A stretch of 64,000 bases of DNA from Asparagopsis taxiformis (GCA_030407315.1 JALQPE010001860.1:62001-126000), one strand, 5' to 3'; shown: positions 34,099 to 45,500, counted from the stretch's first letter. Notes: a model not told the origin generated them from the letters alone. A program made the numbers and translations.

Positions 34099-36478
34099 AT
34101 GGACATCACCCCAACTATTTCCGCCGTCTCCGATGAAGCGTCACCCTCTTCCGTTCCGACACCGACCGCACCTACATCGACGTCGCTACCGAGTAGTGAG
34201 CGAGCCGTTCTCAACTCTGAAGAACTTCTCGCGCTGCTTCTCGCCCCCGATCTCGATGAGAGTTTGACACCGGGCGCGCTGCTCGGCGCCAATAATGTGG
34301 CCCTCTTCCACCTGCTTCCACTCATTCTCGCCGCTGTGCAACGCGTCGGCGAACAACGCACGCTTCGTGAACGCTTCGTTTCCCTCGTCTCCGTGCTCCG
34401 CATGCGAATTTCCGCCTGTCGCGGGCTCAAACTCCGCTTCCTTCTGCTCATTGGAAACGCCGGATTTGCCCAGCACTGGGACGTCAAACTCGTTCATCGA
34501 CAGGATTGTTATGTGTCCGCTCGACAGGCATTGCATGTTACAGCACAGGATGCAAAGACAAGGGAGTCGTCGTCGGAATCGTTGGCGCTCGCTCATTCGT
34601 TGACTTTTGTGGAACATAGAGATAGTAAGCGTGTCGCAGATTGGTACAATGACAAGGATCAACTCGTTTTATTTGCTGCAAGAAATCTCTTCCATCCAAA
34701 GGAAGGAATTCATGTCCGTAATGTGCTGTGGCATATGCGCACCATTCGCTCCGCTTTCTTCGCTACAGAACTCGTGGATGGCATCATGGAGAGGGCAAAC
34801 TTCCAGACGAGGGGCGAGGGTGTGAATCTGGCACAGCAACTCGTGTTGCATGGAATTATATATCCCGTTGGTGCAAACAAGCGCAGCTTCACCGATGATA
34901 AGCGTAGATTGTATCAGTGTCGTATCGCTATGCAGCACGATGACGCCGGCCATTGTCGTGTTGTGACGTCCAGTGGTAATGTAATTACAAACTGGTCTGA
35001 TGTTCGCTCCGCGTCTTGTAATCAGATCAAGCAGATTGGTATTCAAATTGCTATGGATATGATCGATTTGCAAAGCCATGAATTTTGGACGAGAAGTGTG
35101 TACGTCAAGGGCGTTGATAAGGGCTACCGATATGGATACCGTGCCATTACACATCCTTTGCACTGCATTGGTGTCAACATTGAATCTCACCTAGAATCAA
35201 ACGCTAGCGCAGCCAAAGGTAATCCTGATATTACACTCGAGACTGCAAAGAGCAACGGCAATGGTAATGGTAATGGAAATGGCAACGGTAACACAGAAGA
35301 CGCCAACACATCCGGATCTTCATTGCTTTCGCAAAGCCTTTCAACAATGGATATCAATCATTTGCGATTAGACTCGTCCATCGTTGGCTCTGTCATTGTC
35401 CGAAAGGTATTTTCTAGTATTGCGCGTCCAATGATTGTGGAATTGCGCGTGCCAATGGAGGACGCTGATTTGACGGAAGACGACCACCATCTATCGCTTT
35501 CACCCAGTGTGCTCGTCAAGGAGGGGGACAATCTGATGCAGGATCTTGGGGTGGAAATCATGTTCCAATGCTTCAATTACGTATGGGCGCATTCCCCTCG
35601 TTTCCCCAAACCGGAGGAAGTCCCTATGAGCATCAGCTATGAAGTGTTCCCAACATCACCAACACAGGGCTTTATGGAAGCTGTGACCGGTTTGTCTAGT
35701 ATGAAAGAGTATGACTGGAATACTTGGATGAACAGGTATGGCAAAGACCCATATCGTGTCATGGAAATGATGAGATCTGTTGCCGGCTCGTATGTCGGAG
35801 CCTATGTTTGCGGGTATGTATACGCGGTTGCTATTTTCACAAGCACCTATTGTTTGATCATTCGACTAACCAATTTTTCTTTCTCTATGATGTCACAGAG
35901 GACGAGATCGTCATTTCGACAATGTGCTGATCAAAGACGATAAACACGTTTTACACATCGACTTTGGTTTCCTAATGGGCACGAGCCCTCCTATTGATGG
36001 ACCTCGCATTGCAATCTCACCGCAGATGGAAACAGTGTTCCGGGCGCTCAAGGTATGGGACAAGTTTGTCGACATGTTTGTCGAAGCATTTTTGGCACTG
36101 CGCGACGTGGCACCGACCATCATCCGTACATCAGTTATGGTGTTCGGCAAGGCAGGGTATGAACCTGATCAAATACGAAACTTCTTGCGTGGACGCTTCA
36201 GTCTCAACGTCCACGAAAAGGATAAGAAGGCGGCCGACTTTGTGCGAAAACAGATTGTGACGAGCTCAGGTGATATCAAGACCAAGTTCAAGGCGTTTTC
36301 TCATGCACATATCGATCCTGCGTGGTATGGATTGCTGGAGAAGGGATTCCCTCCAGCTGTAGCCATCATGAAACTTGTAGATGCTAAGGAGCAAAAGGCG
36401 GCGAAGAAGTTGGCATCGTCCACCGGGAGCGCAGCCTCGCATGTCAGTGCCGAGGAAAGGATCAATCTTAAGATTTAA
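34099..36478 (+). CDS. DEP-domain phosphoinositide 3-/4-kinase, one intron
   Basis: Exons 34099-35813 and 35899-36478 give 764 residues. An N-terminal Ser/Pro/Thr-rich part and a helical segment are followed by a DEP domain at about residues 195-280 (AFFATELVDGIMERAN, LHGIIYPV, then DDKRRLYQ). After a Gly-Asn repeat (about residues 382-397) comes a lipid kinase domain: PMIVELRVP, LVKEGDNLMQD with the ATP-binding Lys, the spliced catalytic loop GGRDRHFDN and activation loop HIDFGFLMGTSPP. The DFGF activation loop recalls PI4K more than Vps34, and no C2 domain is seen. Substrate class is therefore open. Likely acts at a membrane recruited by DEP (inference). Confidence 0.83.
35814..35898 (+). 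other. Intron of the DEP-kinase gene
   Basis: An 85-nt GT-AG intron (GTATGT donor, GTCACAG acceptor after a pyrimidine run). Removing it rebuilds the catalytic loop G-R-D-R-H-x-D-N across the junction, which confirms the splice sites. Confidence 0.9.
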
Positions 36479-36883
36479 AAAAATAGTATAATTTTTTCGT
36501 ACTCAGTGATGGCTCCTGTCACTATTCCTCAGCCAACACTTAAATGTTTACACTTATTGCCTCCAACATCTAGACAAGCAACACAGCACTTTCAGCCACG
36601 ATCACACTCTGCTCGCCTTGTTATCATTTATTTGTGTCAGATGACATCCACATTCCGACGACTTGAAACAAATCGATAGACGTGAGGTTCACAGTGCTCC
36701 ACGAAATTGTATCCGAATCGATTCAAATCCTGTCAGCGATGACAGCTAACCGCAGCTACTATCGATTGTTCTCAATTGCGATCAGCAACCGTCCTCAGCG
36801 AACACTATTTCAGAACATGTCTCTTACAATCAACCAGCAACTGCAGCGCACTCCTCCACAGCCTCCGCCATCATAGGTCCAAA
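36479..36883. other. Intergenic, no gene seen
   Basis: About 405 bp between two same-strand genes, holding the 3' end of the kinase gene and the presumed promoter of the ligase gene. A 64-codon frame at 36682 has no features. Confidence 0.4.
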
Positions 36884-38458
36884 ATGTCCGCCATGCCTCG
36901 CCCAGCGCTTGAAGTCGTCATTGAACCGGATTGTGTGTCTGACAACGCCCGGAATCAATCCAACTTTACGCCGTTGAGCAACACGCTGGATGTAGATGAT
37001 CCGACAACCATTGATGGCTTCCAGACATGTCAAAGCCCGTTATTCAGTCCTGTGTTCTCGCATTTGCCGTACATCAAGCCAGCTCTTCTCACGGTTGCAT
37101 CTGCAGAAGCGCAGAAACTTCGACGGTCGCTCATGCGCGACTCGAATATTCTAATCGTCCAGGGTGGATATTCAGGGAAGAAATTTATCTATGAGCGACT
37201 CAAGGAGCTACAGGTCAATGTGTACATCATGGACGACGCGTCATCAATTTGGGCACAGGCGGCTGCGGATGGAGACATTGTACAGTTTATCGAGGTGGAC
37301 TTTTCAGACCATGATACGTTGTTCGATCGTGCCATGCAGGCGTTGGACGAATGCGCATCGCACGTCGCGTTTGACGCTGTCACAACGTACTACGAAGATT
37401 CGGTTGCGCTGGCAGCACGCATTGCATGCGCGATGGGATTGGGCGTCAACTCTGTGGAGGCGTGCGAAAAGGCGCGCAATAAACGGCGCACGCGAGAAGC
37501 GATGAAGCAATGCGGATTGGTTGTTCCAAAGTATTACCGAGTGCTGTGCGAGCAGGACATTATTGCGGCGTGCGATTATGTCGGCTTTCCCGCCATTCTC
37601 AAGCCTGTGTTCGGAGCGGCGTCCATGGGCGTCATCAAGGCGGAGAATGTCGAGGGTACTATCGAGTCGTATCGTAAACTATTCTCAACGCTCAATGTGG
37701 ATCAAGACACGATCTGGGCGCAGGGAACTGAAATGGTTTTAGAGGAGTACTATGACGGCGATGAATTTGACGTCGATCTGCTTCTATCGGACGGGGAAGC
37801 GGTGTACGCCAAAGTGTCGGACAATTGGGCGTGTTGGGAGCCGTGGTTTCAGGAGACGGGTACAAACTGTCCGTCGTTGTACGCGGAGGACAAACAACAG
37901 CAAGTTGTGCAATTGGCGGTACAGTCGACGCTGGCGCTCGGCTTTCGATCCGGCTGTTTCCACGTGGAGTGTAAGTACACACAGCGTGGTGCGCGACTGA
38001 TTGAAGTGAATGCACGCATGGGCGGTGTATCGGTTCGCGACGCGAATCGAATTGCATGGGGCGTTGATTTGGTCGAGGAGCATGCGATGTGCGCGTTGAA
38101 AATCCCGATCCGACCGGTTGTGCCCGAGAAAGCGCTGGCGTTCATGGCGGAGGCGGCCATTAATGCGCCCTATTCCGGGGTGTTGACGAGCGATGATTGG
38201 TTGGAGTTTGCCAAGAAAGACGAGCGCGTGTATCGAGTGAATTATTTCAAGAAGGCTGGCGACAAAGTTGTCGGCCCCGAGGACGGAGTGCCGGATTGGC
38301 TGGCGGAGATTATTGTGGTAAGCAAATTGAACGGTAGGGAAGCGATTGAAGTGGTTGCGCATATGATTGAGCGTGAGGCATGTGTACCGATCCGGGCAAA
38401 GGTCGAGGGAAGCGAGAGAGCCTTCTTCGTACCGCGTCATCAGCATCCATTCGTTTGA
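36884..38458 (+). CDS. ATP-grasp ligase, carnosine-synthase-like
   Basis: A 524-residue protein starting at 36884, the first ATG after an open but non-ATG leader. N-terminal Rossmann-like domain (NILIVQGGYSGKKFIYERL), then an ATP-grasp domain: AILKPVFGAASMGV, EEYYDGDEFDVDLLL, FHVECKYTQ, and the metal-binding loop IEVNARMGGVSVRDANR near residue 375. The last loop, with ETGTNCPS and WGVDLVEEH, resembles animal carnosine synthase (CARNS1), which joins beta-alanine or GABA to histidine using ATP. The true amino-acid substrates in an alga are unknown. It is not adjacent to the MAA genes. Another amino-acid ligase role is equally possible. Confidence 0.82.
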   Translation: MSAMPRPALEVVIEPDCVSDNARNQSNFTPLSNTLDVDDPTTIDGFQTCQSPLFSPVFSHLPYIKPALLTVASAEAQKLRRSLMRDSNILIVQGGYSGKKFIYERLKELQVNVYIMDDASSIWAQAAADGDIVQFIEVDFSDHDTLFDRAMQALDECASHVAFDAVTTYYEDSVALAARIACAMGLGVNSVEACEKARNKRRTREAMKQCGLVVPKYYRVLCEQDIIAACDYVGFPAILKPVFGAASMGVIKAENVEGTIESYRKLFSTLNVDQDTIWAQGTEMVLEEYYDGDEFDVDLLLSDGEAVYAKVSDNWACWEPWFQETGTNCPSLYAEDKQQQVVQLAVQSTLALGFRSGCFHVECKYTQRGARLIEVNARMGGVSVRDANRIAWGVDLVEEHAMCALKIPIRPVVPEKALAFMAEAAINAPYSGVLTSDDWLEFAKKDERVYRVNYFKKAGDKVVGPEDGVPDWLAEIIVVSKLNGREAIEVVAHMIEREACVPIRAKVEGSERAFFVPRHQHPFV

Positions 38459-38539
38459 CGAGCGTCTGGGCGGCTTTATCGTACAGAACAATTAAAACGT
38501 AATTGGATTGCGTACAGTAACACTGTTATCTAAAATAGA

Positions 38540-39847
38540 TCAAACTAATTCGCTGGCGCGCAGCTCGGTCAGCTTCTTGGCTCGCTGCCAATCTGTCGGC
38601 GCCCACTTATCTACAATCTTATCGACATTCTTCGCCTCAATATCCACCACTTGTATGTCATAATACCAATCCTGCCCGTCCACACGCATCGTCCTCCATT
38701 CATTATTCACGCGCGTCGTTTTGTTCACCGCGCACAACGAGATCAATATGGAACAATCCTTCGCAACTGCTGCCTGCATAAAGTCGGCCAGCATATGCGC
38801 AACGACATCAGCACTCAATTCGCGTACAGCTTTGACCGCCGCTTCATACTCTGCCTGCGAATGCAGCGCCGCCGCTTGCTCCGGACTTTCGTACGCCACC
38901 AGCGCCCTCGCTTTCTTGACCTCGCTCATGTGTCGTGCCGACGGCTGTTGCAAATGTAGATAATGCGCAATTTTCACTCGCGCCTCCCGTTCGCCAACCT
39001 GTTCGGACAAATGATCCAGTAGCAATGCCGCGCCAATGTTGTCCAAATAATCGTACGATTGAATTTCTGCCACCGCTGATACACAAGTCGCATCATGTTC
39101 AATGGCGCGCGCCGCGACACCAAATGTGCGCGCGCACGGCGAACTGCCGTTTAGTGTGTGCTTGATGCACGGCGATGCAATCACTGCACTGCGATTGCGG
39201 AACACGCGAAAGCCGCGTGCACGATCGCGCAAAAGTATCATCAATGAATGTAGAATGTCCTCATATCGACCCGATAGAAATTGAGACGGGTTGTATGCCA
39301 AATGTTTGGGTGGTGAAACACCCTCCATCAGATAGTTCTTAATATGATAAGTGGGCAGCGTAAACTTTTGCAATGCATCGGTAACAAACGGTGGTACCAG
39401 CTTGCTGCGCGACAACGATGCAGCTTTGGGCTTGACTTCAACTAGAATTGTGTTGTCACCAAAGACACTGCATGCATCACGCTCAGTGTAGACGGTACTG
39501 CTATGGGTTGGGATGCTCTTTTCGAGTCGGCGTGCATGCGGACGGAGCGGTTCGGCATGCAATGCCAGTTGGGTGAGGAAGGAGTGTGATGCTGGGTGCG
39601 GGGTGGGTGGGTAGATGTAGCGCTTGAGACGGGAAACGAAAAGTGATTGGAGAGGTTGCTCTGGAGACGGTGGCAACGGGAAGGTGTTATGTGGGATGGC
39701 GTGTAGCCAGAGAATTTGGGACGAGTAAATTGGGCATGGACCGGTATGAGTGAAGACGATCTTTTGCGCTCCTTCTATGCGGTAATGCCAATGACGCGGC
39801 GAGGGAAGTGGGTGTGTGGTTCGCGCTGCCGATTTAGTGGGATGCAT
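38540..39847 (-). CDS. IPK1: Inositol-pentakisphosphate 2-kinase (IPK1-like)
   Basis: A 435-residue protein from the ATG at 39847. Family features: HWHYRIEGAQKIVF at the N-terminus, the ILVEVKPKAASL motif (EIKPK in other IPK1), LSGRYEDILHSLMILLRD, RVFRNRS, and the C-terminal CSILISLCAV and YDIQVVDIEAKNVDKIVDKW. Role: phosphorylates InsP5 at the 2 position to make phytate (InsP6). Sequence between motifs is diverged, but order and spacing fit. A TATA-like element sits about 91 bp upstream. The convergent ligase gene ends 81 bp away. Confidence 0.87.
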   Translation of the reverse strand: MHPTKSAARTTHPLPSPRHWHYRIEGAQKIVFTHTGPCPIYSSQILWLHAIPHNTFPLPPSPEQPLQSLFVSRLKRYIYPPTPHPASHSFLTQLALHAEPLRPHARRLEKSIPTHSSTVYTERDACSVFGDNTILVEVKPKAASLSRSKLVPPFVTDALQKFTLPTYHIKNYLMEGVSPPKHLAYNPSQFLSGRYEDILHSLMILLRDRARGFRVFRNRSAVIASPCIKHTLNGSSPCARTFGVAARAIEHDATCVSAVAEIQSYDYLDNIGAALLLDHLSEQVGEREARVKIAHYLHLQQPSARHMSEVKKARALVAYESPEQAAALHSQAEYEAAVKAVRELSADVVAHMLADFMQAAVAKDCSILISLCAVNKTTRVNNEWRTMRVDGQDWYYDIQVVDIEAKNVDKIVDKWAPTDWQRAKKLTELRASELV

Positions 39848-39937
39848 GATTGTGGGTGCGTGTGTGCGTGCGTGCGTGCGTGTAAGACGGTGAAGGAGAG
39901 GGCAACAAGAGGTGCACACACGCGCGGCCGTCGCGCT

Positions 39938-39948
39938 TATATATAAAA
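39938..39948 (-). promoter_or_regulatory. TATA-like box of IPK1-like gene
   Basis: TTTTATATATAA read on the minus strand, about 91 bp upstream of the ATG at 39847. Confidence 0.45.
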
Positions 39949-40095
39949 GTAAGATCCAATGGCACTGTCTGGCACGGCTTGGCTCGGCTCGGCAGGAGCA
40001 GCGAAGAGAGGCGGCTCAAGTCGACTGACGGTGGTCAATAATCATGAGGGAGGCGGCCACGACAGGAGCACAAGCGAGCGGGGAAGCAACGGCGC

Positions 40096-40126
40096 GGCAG
40101 AGCAGAGCAGAGCAGAGCAGAGCAGA
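40096..40126. repeat. Microsatellite (GAGCA)n
   Basis: Five near-perfect tandem copies of GAGCA (read AGAGC/CAGAG in other phases), ending where a base changes to T (GAGTAGG). Confidence 0.85.
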
Positions 40127-40353
40127 GTAGGCGGCAGACAGACACGGACATCTGTGGACTTGTACACAGACATCAGCAAGCGGCATTTGAAACATGTCAT
40201 GTTGATTGGACGGTTTGTATTTGGCTGCTGGGACGCTTTTGCATTATCGCTCAAATCACGTGATGACGCGTTGACTAACGCCACCATCGCTGAGCCACAC
40301 CACACCCGTCTCCACCCGTTTTGCATCATTCCGGCGTCAATGGCGGCGTTTTC

Positions 40354-42372
40354 TCAACTCATTCCACCCTCTACTACCGCATCCTTCGCAAACACGTCAC
40401 TCTTCTCTCCCACCAGACTCGCAAATCGTCTCCAACTTTGCAAATACTTGTCCACCCCAATGTCCGCCACCCATCCGTGCTCCACATGGTTCAGATGCGT
40501 TAGAAAGCCATCTTCAACCACAACTATCTTCATCCCAACACTTTCCACACTCACCGCCCATGATATCTTGTTCAACCCATAACCCTCAAACCGTTCATCA
40601 AACGCAACATATTGCTCGCGTCGCATTATTCCATAAGGCTCATACCCCACCATTACTTTGGTCTCAACTCCCTGCGAATACTCATACCACCTCGTCGGCC
40701 TATAAGCTTTCTGCGAGACCAAACAGTACCACGTACCAACTCGCTGATTCATTTGATTCATCAATTCACCCTTTCCGACAGCAGCTCGCCGCTGCACATC
40801 CGTGATGAAAACCGGAAATGCCAACACATGCCGACTTGCAGCCCCCAAATATCCTTCAAGGTACGACCCATTCTCATCACGCATGCACGCAAACTTCTCA
40901 CTGTCCGGTGTCATATCCACATCCAGCATAACCACAAATTCAGATTCAGCACTTGCGACTGCCCGATTGCGCAGTGCATTCAGTGCTATTTCACCTTCGG
41001 CTTTCCGAAAAAAGCTAACCGACACATGACGCCGTAACCACAACTTGCGATACCATATGCCTGTAAAATACTCCGCTTCTTGCCGACTTTTCACAAGTAC
41101 TGCTGCAGATATTGGTCCACCACCGTACAGGCGTGACATCGCTTCTAGACGTAAAACTCTATCCGCCGTCAGCGGTACTGCAAGCGTCAGTTGCTTGCTT
41201 TTGGCCACCACCTCCGCTCGCAGTTGCACATCCACCGCAACCTTCCGTTGCACTTGCATGCTTTTCCCGTTATCACGATAGCATACATCACTCACTCGCT
41301 GCACATCGTCGTCAATTCCCACTTTGAATAATGCCACATCGTCTATAAACAAACTACCAGCCGTATAATCATGTCTATGGAAGAATACATGCACCATATC
41401 CACTCCGCTCTCAGGCGCAACCATAGTCGCACATACCAATCGCCATCCTTTCGCCTCTGCATCAAGCGGAACAATGACACCGTCGTCGAGCGTACCGTCC
41501 TCATGTCGGAAGCCAATGATGATAGACAGCGCGTCACGCGCGCTCTCTGCATCATCTTGTCGATATGACGCGGCAAGATCCTCAGACACTGCATACCATG
41601 CGCTGAAAATGAACCGTGCACCAGGCGCAACGTCCATATGCACACTCTGGTAGGCGCCGAAAAATTTTTGCACTTGCGACACCAATTGGTCGGCCATAAA
41701 GCCGAGCTGCAAGCAGCAGCGGCCGGAGCGCGGATGCAGAAGGGTGCGGTTGGAGACCTGGATGATGCCGCAGGCGCGAATGGCACCGCCATTGTAAAAA
41801 GAAGTCCAATGGCGGGCGGAATTTGGTAACTCGAGATGGCGCGTTGCTACATGTGGCGCTGGGGCGGCTTCCTCTATACCAGGGTTTCGTATATAGTTGC
41901 GCGCTGTGGCAAGAGTTGTGACTGTGAGTTTGCACGTTTGATGGGCGCGCAAGTTGTGCTTATCTGCAGTTAGTATAAGAATATAGTCTGTATCAGATGT
42001 TAAGTTTTGTGCCGAGTATCTGAAGGTTGCGTTAGTGAAGGCAAGTTGCGCATATGCTATCCGAGTTGATGAGTGAGGATTGTTGGCCGCGTGTAAATAG
42101 ACGGAAAGCATGTCAGGAGCAGATGTAGTCCAAGCGTGCGGCGGTGTAATGGAAGCATGGAGCGATGCTTGGGTGATCGAGATGAGTAGAATGCAACCGG
42201 CATGCCATGTGGAGATGCGCTCATGAATTGAATCTGGTGGCGCACAGCTGCGTGCCGAACGTGGACTGTATGAAGGGTCGCGCGGCGGCGGATGTGGAGC
42301 TGACCTGGGAGGCGGAAGTCGTGTGCTGACGAAAAGGCCGAATAAAAAGGCGAACAGGTGAGATGGACGCAT
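40354..42372 (-). CDS. GT49-family (LARGE/B4GAT1-like) glycosyltransferase with a lectin-like N-terminal domain
   Basis: A 672-residue protein starting at 42372. A short hydrophobic start (LFAFLFGLFVSTRL) suggests a signal anchor and type II Golgi placement. About residues 150-350 look like a beta-sandwich carbohydrate-binding domain (RNYIRNPGIEEAAP, FIFSAWYAVSEDL, GSLFIDDVALF). The C-terminal half is a GT49 transferase: RNRAVASAESEFVVMLDVDMTP with the DxD metal site, YEPYGIMRREQYVAFDERF and GLNKISWAVSVESVGMKIVV, ending with THLNHVEHG. Animal GT49 enzymes add glucuronate in matriglycan synthesis. In a red alga a role in making sulfated or other wall polysaccharide is inference. Confidence 0.82.
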   Translation of the reverse strand: MRPSHLFAFLFGLFVSTRLPPPRSAPHPPPRDPSYSPRSARSCAPPDSIHERISTWHAGCILLISITQASLHASITPPHAWTTSAPDMLSVYLHAANNPHSSTRIAYAQLAFTNATFRYSAQNLTSDTDYILILTADKHNLRAHQTCKLTVTTLATARNYIRNPGIEEAAPAPHVATRHLELPNSARHWTSFYNGGAIRACGIIQVSNRTLLHPRSGRCCLQLGFMADQLVSQVQKFFGAYQSVHMDVAPGARFIFSAWYAVSEDLAASYRQDDAESARDALSIIIGFRHEDGTLDDGVIVPLDAEAKGWRLVCATMVAPESGVDMVHVFFHRHDYTAGSLFIDDVALFKVGIDDDVQRVSDVCYRDNGKSMQVQRKVAVDVQLRAEVVAKSKQLTLAVPLTADRVLRLEAMSRLYGGGPISAAVLVKSRQEAEYFTGIWYRKLWLRRHVSVSFFRKAEGEIALNALRNRAVASAESEFVVMLDVDMTPDSEKFACMRDENGSYLEGYLGAASRHVLAFPVFITDVQRRAAVGKGELMNQMNQRVGTWYCLVSQKAYRPTRWYEYSQGVETKVMVGYEPYGIMRREQYVAFDERFEGYGLNKISWAVSVESVGMKIVVVEDGFLTHLNHVEHGWVADIGVDKYLQSWRRFASLVGEKSDVFAKDAVVEGGMS

Positions 42373-42592
42373 GCTGGTGATCACACATGGTCAGTGTACA
42401 AGTCCAGAGCGGCGTAGCGTCGTTCCATCCATCGCTCGTTGCTTCTTTTACCTTTGAAACTAAATTTATATCTGCCCACGCCCATCCAATCAGCGCCATC
42501 GATTATGGATCAAAACAGACACCTCCGTTTTTTTCCTCCTGCCCAGCGTAGCCCAGCCTCCGCCAGTTCTCCCATGCAGTCGACGCTCACCA
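42373..42592. promoter_or_regulatory. Divergent promoter region, GT49 / Dicer
   Basis: About 220 bp between divergent starts, presumed shared promoter. No element is certain. Confidence 0.4.
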
Positions 42593-45500
42593 ATGGACTC
42601 CCAATCCGTCCCTCAAGACAGAGACCTCGTGTTTACCTCCGCAACGCATGATCGCGAAGATCTCTCCGACCATACCGTCTCTGAACCAGATCTCATTCTC
42701 GACGCTCTGACCTCCAAAAACCCAGCCTCACCTTCCGCCCAGCCCACCATACAGAGTCCCCCCACTCGCCCTGCCGACGAACAACCTTCAAACCAACTTC
42801 AGTTTCAACTCGTCTCTTCAATATCCTGTAATTTTCCGCCGCGCTTGCCTCCAGCCTCTGAATCCTCTCCAAAGCCTGTCAAATCACTCGACACAACAAT
42901 ATGCAAACCTATCCGCGATCAATCACTGCCTAAACCCAAGCCTCCCTCGGATGACCAACTACACGAGACTCCTGCAAACTCTGTACTACCTACTTCCAAA
43001 TCGACTCAGGATGAATCTCCAAAAGTGATGTCTCCCAAACCTGTCCATACTGCCCTACCTCCCTCCAATGAAGCGCTAGCCGAAGCGTCTCCAATCCCGG
43101 TCCGCCCTAATGCCCAGAGTCTCCCTATCGAGCCGGGAGAGGAAGCAGACCCGAATCATGCCGGAGATATTTCCACCTCCCCTAAGGATGTACTACAGGA
43201 TCCACCGCAATCTGATGTTCCTCCCAAAACTCCCCAGCAGTCACCACGCCGTCCTGAAGTCATCGATGATGAAGATATTCAGTTTTTTGCTGCGGATATT
43301 GATAATAGGCGCGACGACAATCAAGGCGGGTCTGCTGCTGATGACCAAGATGTGATAAAACTCACTGACTCGCCCGAGTCTTTGCAGACAAACGTGCGCC
43401 AGCCTACTCCCGTCTCGTCATCTCAGCTAACGACACAGCCACAGAGTTCTGACAGTGCAGAACGAAAAGAGGCGTCAAAACAAAGCAGGTCCCTATCAAC
43501 AGAGCAGCATTCTGAACGTGATTCCGAATTGCTCCAGCCGAAAATGCAATCGGAACGGAAACCTAGTCCTGAACGAAAACAGTCCCCCAACCCGGCACCG
43601 CAGACAAATACTGAAGCAGACGATACACTCGAGAAAAGTGAATTCCAAGTCCTGGGTAGTCCGGGGCAGAATGAAGCTTTGCAAAACATATCCGATGCCC
43701 ATAGCGATAAACCACCAGCTCCAAATGTTCACGACAGCAACAAATCTGACCGCCAATTAGTTGTAAGAACCGATAATTCGTCGAGAGTTGAAAACGACAC
43801 TGCACAGCAATTAATTCAAACAAGTGCCAAACAGGAGACAGTGTCTGAATCTTTCATTGCCGCTGGCGACGAAGGGAACAAAACTCTCGATAATCCCTCT
43901 GACAGCAAGTTGCTGCAGTCTTCTGGTTCTGCAGTCGAGATGAAGGATTCAGAACTTCTCAAAACTTCAACACAACGAGAAGCTGGGGGGCAGATCAAAG
44001 CTGAAGGTGAATGTGAACAAAACCAAAACAGTCTTGAAACCCAAGGGGCCTTTGACGATCTAGAAAATTCAAGGAAGCAATCAGGAGTTCTAATCGCCAT
44101 TTCAACCGACAAAGTTGGTGGTAGAGTCGAAGACACTACACCGGAGACTCCAGAAGGAAAACAGCAAATTGAAGCCACTATGGAGGGGAACAATGCTTCT
44201 AATGTATCAAAAGAAGACATGCCATTGGATGGGACGCCTCCTGTATCGCCAGTTAAGCCTCTACCTCCACGTAGAACGGCTGAAGTGAGGAACGTCGATG
44301 AGCTTGATTTGCGGCAACGCAAACAAATCCAGGAGCAACTAGACGAGGCGATAGTTGTGAAGCGAGCACCATCACTGAAAAGGATGAACGAAGAAAAATA
44401 TATATCCGATGAAAACTCAGGCCAGGGTAATAGGGAAAGCCCAATCTCTCCACGGCGTGATTTTTCTCCTCAGCCATTACCTGATCGACCAGATTCGCCC
44501 ATTGGTGGGCATTCAAGCCATGGAAAACATGACCCTGCGAATCACGTGCCAGAGGATGAGGGCTACATGTCGGGTTCGCCTCAGTCTCCAGTATTCAATC
44601 CTGAATATACTGTGGATGAAGCACTGCCACCGATTCCACCATCCTATCAAGATGGCCCTCCATCTCCTGAGTTATCACCGGCGAATATATCTCCTGCGAT
44701 AGCATCTCCTGAACCGGAAAAGCCTCATTTGTATGGTTCAGACATTCCTGAAGCTGTAGAACCAGCTCCTGATCGTGTTGGACATCGAGACAGGGACGAT
44801 CCAGCTTCATATGCCATAAAAACTTTTGAAGAAGCTGATCAATCTTCATATTTGGACCATGAAGGGGAAGAGCTCGTTCCAGCAAATGCAGATTCTCCCC
44901 AAGTGGGAGCACCAGCAGTAGACATTGCAGACCTCTCCCCAATCCTTAAGCATTCCTTGGCAAGACTTCCGTTGCAGAACATTGTGGTCAGTGTTCCTCA
45001 TTTCATCCTCTACGCTCCTCCATGTGCAGATGATATTGCTATTGTTCGCGCTATGGAAGATATGTTGGAGGCTGAAAAGTTGCGTCGAAGTAAGGACACG
45101 TTTGCATTGTCAAAGCCACCCAAATCTATTTTAATCATTACTAAAGACCCACAACGGGCATACGCTTGGTCTGATCTGCTAAATGATTGCTCATCTCTGT
45201 CCCACACAACGCATGGCATCCACGATGGCCAGCCAGGCAATGCAAAAGTTGAGCGTTATAGACGGAATGACAGTGCAGCTCTGGATGGTATCTTTGGGGT
45301 GAAAAACGTCATCATTACATTAAGCCATACTGCGCTAAGAGAGGCCTCGAGAAGATATCTACATCTACGAAAAATATGTCTACTTGTGTTTGATACCGCC
45401 GATTATGTGGTCTCCCGAGCTCACCCAAGCTCTGTTTTGATGCGAGATTATTATCTTGCTTTGCCACCCCTACATCGGCCTCGAGTACTTGCAATCAGTA

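Larger units (their letters stand above)
39848..40353. other. Intergenic with short tandem repeat
   Basis: About 506 bp between two minus-strand genes. It holds the IPK1 promoter region and, near 40096-40126, about five head-to-tail copies of the 5-mer GAGCA. No gene was recognised. Confidence 0.5.

Noticed and set aside
36884..38458. The carnosine-synthase-like ligase as a member of the MAA cluster.
   Set aside because: It is 20 kb away with many unrelated genes between, and MysC and MysD are already present at 62008-64000.
37784..38491. A 235-residue minus-strand frame over the carnosine-synthase-like gene.
   Set aside because: Antisense shadow of a strong ATP-grasp gene, with no recognisable domain.
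39959..40582. A 207-residue plus-strand frame between the IPK1 and GT49 genes.
   Set aside because: Overlaps the 3' end of GT49 on the other strand and runs through the GAGCA microsatellite; no conserved sequence and no domain.
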